Of a stretch of DNA of 64,000 nucleotides, positions 1-7,118 are shown one piece after another. A program made the position numbers and the translations under genes. The DNA is taken from contig CAWJCB010000024.1 of the NCBI GenBank assembly GCA_963841105.1, positions 248,001 to 312,000 on the forward strand, written 5' to 3'. Origin of the DNA: VAZQ01 sp963841105 (GTDB taxonomy: Bacteria > Pseudomonadota > Alphaproteobacteria > Rhizobiales > Xanthobacteraceae). The notes beneath the pieces were generated by a model. That model was given only the letters and a program-made list of their open reading frames with translations. It searched no databases and was not told the origin of the DNA. Positions within the stretch are counted from its first letter, which is position 1. Each line of letters starts with the position of its first letter.

Positions 1-703
1 GGTCAGAACCGCCGGGCTGCACCATTCCGGCGGACATGATCAGCGTCATTGCCGCCTCAACCGTGAGATCGAGATCGATGATGTCGCGGCGCGGCACATA
101 GAAAAAGAAGCCGGTGGTCGGATTGGGCGTGCACGGCATGAAGGCAGCAACGTGCTCGCCGTCAGGAAGGCGGGTCGCAATCTCGGTACTCGCCGAGCTG
201 GACAGAAAGATCAGCGACCACATTCCAGGAGAAGGAAATTCAACAAGGCCGACGCGGCGGAAGCTTGATCCGCCTTTGGCGAACAAGGTCTCGAAGATTT
301 GCTTGAGGCTCTTATAGAGCGGACGCACCACCGGCATGCGATGGAGAATAGTCTCGCTCGCCGCGACGAGCTTGCGGCCGACAAAGTTTGCCGTCAAGAA
401 GCCAAGCAAGGTCAATGCAACAAGTGCGACCACAAGGCCAGTGCCGGGAATTTTTACCGGCAGGTAGGTCTCCGGCCGGTAGGCAACGGGGATGATTGGC
501 CTTACCAGATCGTCCACCCAGTTTATGAACCACCAGGTGAGACCGATGGTGATGTAGACCGGGCCCACCAGCACAAGGCCGGTGAGAAAATAATTGCGCA
601 GCCGCGCGACCATCCCCTGATGGGAACGCTTGTCGGGCTCGAGCTTCGCCTGGTTGCCGGCGATGCGATTCAAACTTCTTGAATTCTGCTCAAGCTCGCT
701 CAT
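1..703 (-). CDS. DUF502 family membrane protein (3' end cut by window)
   Basis: Reading from the ATG at 703 to the window edge gives about 234 residues with no stop, so the C-terminus is missing. After a polar N-terminus (MSELEQNSRSLNRIAGNQAK) come two hydrophobic segments, at about residues 37-57 and 80-105. They are followed by a soluble region containing RMPVVRPLYKSLKQIFET and FRRVGLVEFPSPGMWSLIF, and near the end PNPTTGFFFYVPRRDI. These match the layout of DUF502 inner-membrane proteins, whose biochemical function is not established. It lies 43 bp downstream of glmS on the same strand, so co-transcription is possible but not shown. Family assignment is from motif recall; no function is claimed. 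Confidence 0.85.
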   Translation of the reverse strand, partial: MSELEQNSRSLNRIAGNQAKLEPDKRSHQGMVARLRNYFLTGLVLVGPVYITIGLTWWFINWVDDLVRPIIPVAYRPETYLPVKIPGTGLVVALVALTLLGFLTANFVGRKLVAASETILHRMPVVRPLYKSLKQIFETLFAKGGSSFRRVGLVEFPSPGMWSLIFLSSSASTEIATRLPDGEHVAAFMPCTPNPTTGFFFYVPRRDIIDLDLTVEAAMTLIMSAGMVQPGGSD

Positions 704-746
704 GCGGCAACGAATGCCTCAACGCTGGAGGAAAACTGAAAAGTCA

Positions 747-2573
747 TCATTCCACTGTGACCGATTTGGCAAGATTGCGCGGCTGGTCAACATCGGTGCC
801 CATCACCACCGCCGTATGATACGCGATCAACTGCACTGGGATCGCGTACACCAGTGGCGTCACCGTCGCTGGCATAGCGGGAAGAATGATCGTAGGCAAT
901 GCATCCTCGCGCACTTCATGCGCCCCCTTGGCATCCGTGATCAGGATGATTTTTCCTCGGCGCGCCGCCACCTCCTGCAGGTTGGACAGTGTCTTTTCAA
1001 AGATGCGGTCATGGGGCGCAATGATGATGACGGGCATTTGCTCGTCGATGAGCGCGATTGGTCCGTGCTTGAGCTCGCCGGCCGCATAGCCCTCGGCATG
1101 GATATAGGAGATTTCCTTGAGCTTGAGCGCGCCCTCCAATGCGAGCGGAAAGCTCGTGCCGCGACCGAGATAGAGCACGTTGCGGCTTTTGGCGAGATCA
1201 ACAGCCAGACGCTCGATTTGCGGCTCCAGCGCCAGAGCCTCGTTCATCAGGCGCGGCACCTCGATCAAGGCATGGACGAGCGTTCGCTCGTCCTGCTCCG
1301 ACAACACGCCGCGGGCGCGGCCGGCTGCGACCGCGAGGCAGGCCAGAACCGCGAGCTGACAGGTGAACGCCTTGCTGGAAGCAACGCAGATTTCAGGACC
1401 TGCCAGCGTCGGCATCACGACATCGCTTTCGCGCGCGATGGTCGATGTTGGCACATTGACGATGGCAAGCACACGCTGCTGGTGCTCCTTGGCGTAGCGC
1501 AACGTCGCGAGCGTGTCGGCAGTCTCACCGGATTGCGAGACGAAAACCGCCAGACCGTCCGGCTGCAGCGGAGCATCCCGGTAGCGAAACTCGGAAGCAA
1601 CATCGATGTCGACCGGCAGCCGGGCAAACCGCTCGAACCAGTATTTGGCCACCAGCCCGGCATAAAAGGACGTCCCGCAGGCAGAGATCGACACGCGTTG
1701 AAGCCGCCGCGGGTCGAAGGGGAGCTCGACCGGCAGCAGCACGCGCTCCGCCGCCATGTCGAGATAATGAGCGAGGGTGTGGCCCACCACTTCGGGCTGC
1801 TCATGGATCTCCTTCGCCATGAAGTGACGGTAGTTGCCCTTGTCAACCAGGAAGGCGGAAGCGGAGGACCGCAGCACGGCGCGCTCGACCTTGCTTCCCT
1901 TGGCATCGCTGACTTCGGCGCCGCTGCGCGTAAGCACGGCGCAATCGCCATCTTCGAGATAGGAAACGGCGTCGGTGAATGGCGCAAGTGCGATGGCGTC
2001 GGAGCCAAGAAACATCTCGCCCTCGCCATAGCCGATCGCCAATGGCGAGCCTTTGCGCGCGCCAATGAGAAGATCCTCCTCGCCCGTGAACAGGAAGGCG
2101 AGCGCGAAGGCGCCGCGCAGCCGCGGCAGTGCCGCCGCGACGGCTTCCCGAGGAGAATGCCCGTTCCTCATCTCCTGAGTGACGAGATGCGCGACCACCT
2201 CGGTGTCGGTTTCCGAGCCGAACTTTGCGCCGCTTTTCTCGAGCTCATCGCGGAGCTCGCGGAAATTTTCGATGATCCCATTGTGCACGACGGCGAGACG
2301 CTCGGTGGCGTGCGGATGCGCGTTCGTTTCCGTCGGACGCCCATGCGTTGCCCAACGGGTATGGCCGATGCCGATCGTCCCCGCGAGCGGCTCGCGGGCA
2401 AGCCGCGCTTCCAGATTGCGCAGCTTGCCCTCGGCGCGCCGGCGCGCCAGCTGGCCATGCTCCAGCGTGGCCACCCCCGCGGAATCATAGCCCCGGTACT
2501 CCAAGCGTTTGAGCGCGTCCACGAGCAGAGGCGCAACCGGCTCACGCCCGAGAATGCCGACAATTCCGCACAT
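747..2573 (-). CDS. glmS: Glutamine--fructose-6-phosphate aminotransferase (isomerizing)
   Basis: Makes glucosamine-6-phosphate from fructose-6-phosphate and glutamine, the entry step to UDP-GlcNAc for peptidoglycan and LPS; cytoplasmic. The 608-aa length is normal. The protein starts MCGIVGILG, giving the N-terminal Cys nucleophile of a class II glutamine amidotransferase, followed by EYRGYDSAGVA and GHTRWATHG. The C-terminal half holds two SIS sugar-isomerase domains, with FVSQSGETADTLATLRYAK and GRGTSFPLALEGALKLKE, then HAEGYAAGELKHGPIALID. It ends with the typical PRNLAKSVTVE tail. glmU lies just upstream on the same strand, so the two UDP-GlcNAc pathway genes are clustered. The 165-bp gap to glmU may carry its own promoter. 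No glmS ribozyme was recognised, and none is expected in this phylum. Confidence 0.97.
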   Translation of the reverse strand: MCGIVGILGREPVAPLLVDALKRLEYRGYDSAGVATLEHGQLARRRAEGKLRNLEARLAREPLAGTIGIGHTRWATHGRPTETNAHPHATERLAVVHNGIIENFRELRDELEKSGAKFGSETDTEVVAHLVTQEMRNGHSPREAVAAALPRLRGAFALAFLFTGEEDLLIGARKGSPLAIGYGEGEMFLGSDAIALAPFTDAVSYLEDGDCAVLTRSGAEVSDAKGSKVERAVLRSSASAFLVDKGNYRHFMAKEIHEQPEVVGHTLAHYLDMAAERVLLPVELPFDPRRLQRVSISACGTSFYAGLVAKYWFERFARLPVDIDVASEFRYRDAPLQPDGLAVFVSQSGETADTLATLRYAKEHQQRVLAIVNVPTSTIARESDVVMPTLAGPEICVASSKAFTCQLAVLACLAVAAGRARGVLSEQDERTLVHALIEVPRLMNEALALEPQIERLAVDLAKSRNVLYLGRGTSFPLALEGALKLKEISYIHAEGYAAGELKHGPIALIDEQMPVIIIAPHDRIFEKTLSNLQEVAARRGKIILITDAKGAHEVREDALPTIILPAMPATVTPLVYAIPVQLIAYHTAVVMGTDVDQPRNLAKSVTVE

Positions 2574-2738
2574 GCGAGCAGCCCTCCAAGAGGCGCTACG
2601 ATGAGTGGTAGCAAATGCCGGCTTGTCCGGCCTTGAGGGTGGAACGAAAAGGCAAGATATCTGTCAAATTGTGACAAATGGACTAACGGGCAGTGATGCC
2701 CGGTTCGGTCTTTTACCACAGCCTGTTGGAAGGCGAGC

Positions 2739-4094
2739 TTAGTCCTTCTTCTTCACCAGCCGCTTCAATTCGTGCAAGCGCTGCGCCCATCCCTCCTTGA
2801 TCACCTGCCGCCCCCGGGCGACGGCGAGCGCATCCGCCGGCACATCCTGCGTGATCACGGAGCCGGACCCGACATAGGCGCCGTCCCCCACCTTGACGGG
2901 CGCAACCAGCGCCGAGTTCGAGCCGATGAACGCGTTCTTGCCGATCTCCGTGCGGTGCTTGGCAACGCCGTCGTAATTGCAGGTGATGGTGCCGGCGCCG
3001 ACATTTGCCCCCGCCCCTACCCGCGCGTCTCCGATATAGCTGAGGTGATTGGCTTTGGCGCCCGTCTCGATCACCGCCTCCTTGATCTCGACGAAATTGC
3101 CAATGTGCACGTCTGCCTCAAGCCATGCCCCTGGGCGAAGCCTCGCATAAGGGCCTACCGAGGCTCCCGTTCCCACCCGCGCGCGGTCGAGGTGCGAGAA
3201 CGAGCGAATGACCGCGTTGTCCCCGACCGAAACGCCAGGCCCGAAAACCACGAAGGGCTCGACCACCACATCCCGCCCGAACGTGGTGTCGGTTGACAGG
3301 AAAACCGTCTCCGGGGCTACCAGAGTGACGCCTGCGTCCATTGCTGCCTTGCGCAAGCGCTGCTGCAGCACGGCTTGCGTCTCGGCAAGCTGCGACTTGG
3401 TGTTGACGCCTCGCACCTCATCCTCCTCGGCTTCGATCACGACAATGCTGCGCCCCATCGCGCGAACAATCGAAATAGCATCGGTCAGGTAGAATTCGCT
3501 TTTGCGATTGTCGTTTCCGATCCGGTCGAGGATCGCAAGCGCGCTCGCGCCCGCGAAGGCCATCAGTCCGGCATTGCACAGCCGGATCTTTCGCTCGTCC
3601 GCGCCCGCGTCGAGCTCCTCGCGAATGCCGGTGATTTCGCCGCCGCCTGTCATCAGAATCCGGCCGTAGCCGGTCGGATCCGTTGGCCGAAAGGCGAGCA
3701 CGACTAGAGCGGCGCCTTGCGCCAGAGCGTGGCGCATGCGCGACAGAGTCTGCGGACGGATGAGCGGCGTGTCCCCAAAGACGACCAGGACGTCGTCCGG
3801 CTCGCGGGCGATGGCGCTCCTCGCCGCCAACACGGCATGCGCCGTTCCGCGCCGCTCGCCCTGCACGAAAATCTCGGCATCCGGCAGAATGCTCTTTGCC
3901 TCCGCAATCACGCCCTCCGCGCCTGGGCCAACGACGACCGCGGTGTTGGTCTGGCCTGCCTTGTGTACCGCATCAAGCGTATGAGCGAGCAGCGACCGGC
4001 CGGCGATGGCATGCAGCACCTTCGGCTGCGCCGAGTGCATGCGCGTCCCTTCGCCGGCCGCGAGCACAATGGCAAGGCAGGTGCGCTCACGCAT
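2739..4094 (-). CDS. glmU: Bifunctional GlcNAc-1-P uridyltransferase / glucosamine-1-P acetyltransferase
   Basis: Catalyses the last two steps to UDP-GlcNAc: acetylation of glucosamine-1-phosphate and then uridylyl transfer. The N-terminal nucleotidyltransferase domain carries LAAGEGTRMHSAQPKVLHAI (GxGTRM...PK signature). The C-terminal left-handed beta-helix has hexapeptide repeats such as VGAGANVGAGTITCNYDG, followed by GSNSALVAPVKVGDGAYVGSG. I start at the ATG at 4094 (MRERTCLAIVLAAGEG), giving 451 aa, the usual family length. An upstream in-frame ATG at 4175 would add 27 residues with no family counterpart. The gene reads toward glmS. The 83 bp to the divergent plus-strand gene at 4178 must hold the promoters for both. 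Confidence 0.96.
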   Translation of the reverse strand: MRERTCLAIVLAAGEGTRMHSAQPKVLHAIAGRSLLAHTLDAVHKAGQTNTAVVVGPGAEGVIAEAKSILPDAEIFVQGERRGTAHAVLAARSAIAREPDDVLVVFGDTPLIRPQTLSRMRHALAQGAALVVLAFRPTDPTGYGRILMTGGGEITGIREELDAGADERKIRLCNAGLMAFAGASALAILDRIGNDNRKSEFYLTDAISIVRAMGRSIVVIEAEEDEVRGVNTKSQLAETQAVLQQRLRKAAMDAGVTLVAPETVFLSTDTTFGRDVVVEPFVVFGPGVSVGDNAVIRSFSHLDRARVGTGASVGPYARLRPGAWLEADVHIGNFVEIKEAVIETGAKANHLSYIGDARVGAGANVGAGTITCNYDGVAKHRTEIGKNAFIGSNSALVAPVKVGDGAYVGSGSVITQDVPADALAVARGRQVIKEGWAQRLHELKRLVKKKD

Positions 4095-4177
4095 TAGGGC
4101 GAGTTTTCGATTTCGCGACGAACAGTTGCGACATGGCGCGGGGTTGTTCCTGAGGCAATGTCGCGGCACGATCAACC

Positions 4178-4570
4178 ATGGCGCCTCGATTGTTTCTTCC
4201 CACCGCGCGACAGACGAACTGGCTGCTGATTGTGGGCTTCCTCTCGCTCGGCGAGGCGTTCTACCTGCGCTATCTCGTCATAGAAAATTCGCAGGTGGCG
4301 CAGGCGTGCCAAACCGGGATCCAAGCCGGGCTTGATACCTGGACCTGCTGGTCGCGCAAGCTCGCTATCGTGCTGTTCAGGCACTCGGTTTTCGGATGGA
4401 GCGCGGTCGCCGCGGGCGTTCTCAATCTGGTGCATCCGTCGATCCTCCTTTTCTCGTTCGCGCTCGTCGCGACAGCATTCGGGCTTGTGTTGCACGATAC
4501 AAGCCTCGCCGGCCTCGCCGCCGCGCTGATGATGCTCAGCCTGGCGCGCAGGGCGCCCGAAGCAGAATGA
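4178..4570 (+). CDS. Small four-helix membrane protein in the glucan locus, unknown function
   Basis: A 130-aa protein with about four hydrophobic stretches (around residues 14-32, 62-84, 86-108 and 108-122) and little else; the C-terminus is short and charged (RRAPEAE). I do not recognise a characterised family. Its last 35 bp overlap the 3' end of the convergent GH17 gene on the other strand, an arrangement that looks stable rather than accidental because both reading frames stay open. It lies between glmU and the glucan genes, so a role in envelope polysaccharide is conceivable, but position is the only basis for that. GC-rich codon use resembles that of its neighbours. Confidence 0.7.
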   Translation: MAPRLFLPTARQTNWLLIVGFLSLGEAFYLRYLVIENSQVAQACQTGIQAGLDTWTCWSRKLAIVLFRHSVFGWSAVAAGVLNLVHPSILLFSFALVATAFGLVLHDTSLAGLAAALMMLSLARRAPEAE

Positions 4571-6134
4571 ACGCCAGGATAAGCAAACCGAGGCAGAACC
4601 AACACGCCTGCCAATTGGCGAAGCCCTCGTTGAGCACGATGTACACTGCCGAGATTCCGATTGTCGCAGCAATGGTCAGCTCCGCGGCCGGAGCTTTCGG
4701 ACGCGACGTCCATCTGGCGAGGAAAAGCAGCGGCACTGCTGCCCCGACAAGTGGCGCGAATGGAAAATCGCGGTACCGCGGGTCGAAGACCAGAGCGAGC
4801 GCAGCCGGCAGCGCGAGGAGAACGAGGATTGTCAGGAGGATACCGATCCCCAGCGCGACAGCCCCACAGCCCGGCCCCGGCCTCAGGTTCATGACTTGCG
4901 CGAAAGCGGGCACTGCCGCACCCGATCCGAGGGCAGCTGCGCACAGGATCGGCAAGAAAAGCGCAGCAGATGCCCAGCCAAGGGAGCGCAGCCAACCCCC
5001 TGCCCCGAGGCTCTCCTGCGCGACATTCTCAATGCTCCAGCCGATCAGGCTGCCAGAGACTACCGCGATCACCGCGATCCGCAGCCAGAAGGTGGGACGG
5101 TTCGTGCCGCCGCCGCGCCGGAGAGAAACGAAAGCGGCGGCAAAGATTGCCGCCGCCAGTCCCGCACCGCTCGCCGCTTGCCACTCCCAATAGGGATGGT
5201 TGGAGACATTACCGCCCCAACTGAATTTGGCATTGCGGCGATATGCATCGAACAGCCCCCAATGGCCGCCGACGGTCCCTTCCAGCTGGCGTTTCCAGGG
5301 CTGGTCATAAGCCTCGATGAGGTTGATGCGATAATTCGAGCTTCTCGCAAGCATCAGCACTTCGTGCATGGCGCGTGCCTGGTTGATCGGCGAGGGCAAT
5401 GCTGCTTCCCGCATGCGACCGGCGCTGGGCCAGCCGAATTCTCCGACGAAGATTTCCTTCTCCGGAAAAGCCGCCGCGACCCGGGCGCGGATTGCATCCA
5501 CGTGCCGGGCGGCGCTTGTCGCGGCGATGGGAAAGTCCTCCCAGTAGGGCAGAATATGAATGGTGATGAAATCCACCTCGGCGGCAATCTCGCGATAGCG
5601 CAACCAGAATTCCCAGACATCCGCGTAAGTCACCGGCATGGACACCTGCGATTTGACTTCACGGATGCTGCGGGCAAGGTCGCGCGGCGACATTTCTCCC
5701 CGCAACAAGACCTCATTACCGACGATGATCGCGGCGATCGTGTCAGGGAATTGCTTGGCAAGCCTTACCGTGGCGTCGATCTGCTTGCGATTGAGCTCCG
5801 GGAAACTTGACAGCCACAGGCCTTGGAGCACGCGCATGCCATTGCGCTTGGCGATTTCGGCGATGCGATCGAGGCCATGATCGATGGAATAGGTTCGCAC
5901 GCAGCCGGTGATGTCCTTGAGCTGCGCCAGGTCGGCTGCGATCTGCTCGGGATCGATCGGAATGTCCGGCCCGAATGGGCTCTGATCGCCGCGGAAGGGC
6001 GCGTAGGAGATGCAATGCACCTTCTCGCCACGCGAGAAGGGCGACGCCGGCATCTGGACCGCGGCGCCGAGCCATGCCCACCAGCCAATGATCGCCGCTG
6101 CTGCAAGCGCAAACAGCGTGGTCGCGGTGCTCAT
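4536..6134 (-). CDS. ndvC: GH17-family membrane protein, beta-1,3/1,6-glucan synthesis (NdvC-like)
   Basis: 532 aa. One N-terminal membrane anchor (about residues 5-25) is followed by a GH17 glucanase-like TIM barrel with both catalytic glutamates in place: acid/base in IIVGNEVLL (E141) and nucleophile in FVGEFGWPSAG (E232). AYDQPWKRQLEGTVGGHWGL follows. The C-terminal 230 residues are a multi-pass membrane domain of about seven or eight helices. In Bradyrhizobium a protein of this size and make-up, NdvC, affects the beta-1,6 linkages of periplasmic cyclic glucans; GH17 enzymes can work as transglycosylases. Here it is divergent from the small secreted gene and the GH17-GT2 fusion, the same partners expected at that locus. 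GGAT precedes the ATG at 6134. The ndvC name rests on architecture and context, not on alignment. Confidence 0.8.
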   Translation of the reverse strand: MSTATTLFALAAAAIIGWWAWLGAAVQMPASPFSRGEKVHCISYAPFRGDQSPFGPDIPIDPEQIAADLAQLKDITGCVRTYSIDHGLDRIAEIAKRNGMRVLQGLWLSSFPELNRKQIDATVRLAKQFPDTIAAIIVGNEVLLRGEMSPRDLARSIREVKSQVSMPVTYADVWEFWLRYREIAAEVDFITIHILPYWEDFPIAATSAARHVDAIRARVAAAFPEKEIFVGEFGWPSAGRMREAALPSPINQARAMHEVLMLARSSNYRINLIEAYDQPWKRQLEGTVGGHWGLFDAYRRNAKFSWGGNVSNHPYWEWQAASGAGLAAAIFAAAFVSLRRGGGTNRPTFWLRIAVIAVVSGSLIGWSIENVAQESLGAGGWLRSLGWASAALFLPILCAAALGSGAAVPAFAQVMNLRPGPGCGAVALGIGILLTILVLLALPAALALVFDPRYRDFPFAPLVGAAVPLLFLARWTSRPKAPAAELTIAATIGISAVYIVLNEGFANWQACWFCLGLLILAFILLRAPCAPG

Positions 6135-6437
6135 CGATCCTTGTCCAGCCTCGCTGCCCGCAAACCCGCGCGCGGGAATATAATGCCTGCGTGTCGCTTA
6201 GCGCGCCCGCAGCCGTGGCTGCAAGGCAACGGCCATCGATCACGCTACGGTGGCCGGCCTGCGCCGTGCTTGCGATTTGCTTGCAATTTGCTTGGCGGCC
6301 GGTCATCCGCCTGCTTTAATCGCCACGCACCCTCGCCTTTCCGCCGCAATCCCGACCCATCCGGCCGGTATCGCAGTCGGTATCGCACAATGAGACCCGG
6401 CCCAACGCCAGAACGACTGCCAAACGCAAGAGCCAAC
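6135..6437. promoter_or_regulatory. Divergent intergenic region of the glucan locus
   Basis: About 300 bp between the start codons of the GH17 gene (minus) and the small secreted gene (plus). It must contain the promoters of both. I see no clear palindrome, tandem repeat or small gene with a good ribosome binding site in it. Confidence 0.4.
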
Positions 6438-6902
6438 ATGCCTCTTATCGGTACGCGTATCCTCGTCGCGGTTCTCGCCGCGGCGCTGGCTTTGTCTGTC
6501 GTCAATGCGACGTTTGCACAGACCCCCGAGCAGAAACCAGCGGAGAAGCCGCAGGCGAGTGACACCAAGGAAAACCAAAAGAAGCCCGATGACTTTGCCG
6601 AAGCCGAGAAGCTGCTTGCCGGCCCTGCCGGAAATCCGGAATGCCTGTGGCTCGGCCGGCGCGTCGTAAGCCTGCTGTGGCGAGATGACTTGGATACCGC
6701 CTTTCGTCATCTCGATCTCTACGACCGGTTCGGTTGTCCGGCCGGGCATATTCAGGCGACCTTTCGCTGCGTCGTGAAGCAGGGAAGCATTGATCCGAAA
6801 GCACCCGACACGCTGCACAGCCGCGTCCATGCCTGCTGGCTCAATCCGGCCATGGAGTTGCAGGGCACCGCGGCCGTTCCGAGCGGCACCACCAATCGGT
6901 AG
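6438..6902 (+). CDS. Small secreted protein linked to beta-glucan synthesis
   Basis: A 154-aa protein starting MPLIGTRILVAVLAAALALS, a classical Sec signal peptide with cleavage likely after TFA (about residue 27). Next comes a Lys/Glu/Pro-rich stretch (residues 30-50), then a compact domain with four or more cysteines: NPECLWLGRRVVSLLWRDD, DRFGCPAGHIQATFRCVVK and HACWLNP. The reading frame is open far upstream, but ATG 6438 gives the signal peptide. It sits between the NdvC-like and NdvB-like genes, and I recall similar short proteins in this position in Bradyrhizobium and Rhodopseudomonas annotated only as beta-1,3/1,6-glucan biosynthesis protein. A periplasmic accessory role is inference. 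Confidence 0.75.
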   Translation: MPLIGTRILVAVLAAALALSVVNATFAQTPEQKPAEKPQASDTKENQKKPDDFAEAEKLLAGPAGNPECLWLGRRVVSLLWRDDLDTAFRHLDLYDRFGCPAGHIQATFRCVVKQGSIDPKAPDTLHSRVHACWLNPAMELQGTAAVPSGTTNR

Positions 6903-7118
6903 CTACGAAGAGCTCGAAAGCTGTACAAATATTCAGAAAGACTGTTTTTAGCTCGGCGAGGAACCATTTTTTTGCAGCTCGATTGTGTTCCTTGAAAGCG
7001 CCATGACTGTTGGCTACTTGCACAAACATCCGCAACTGAGGTACGCTGCTCGCGATCTTGGTTGAACCCAGGGGACGGGTTCTGTCCCTGCTTTCCTGCC
7101 GGGCGTGGTTAGCCTTCC

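Noticed and set aside
630..2636. 668-codon open frame on the plus strand opposite glmS
   Set aside because: Arg/His-rich shadow of glmS in GC-rich DNA; no ribosome binding site or family motif.
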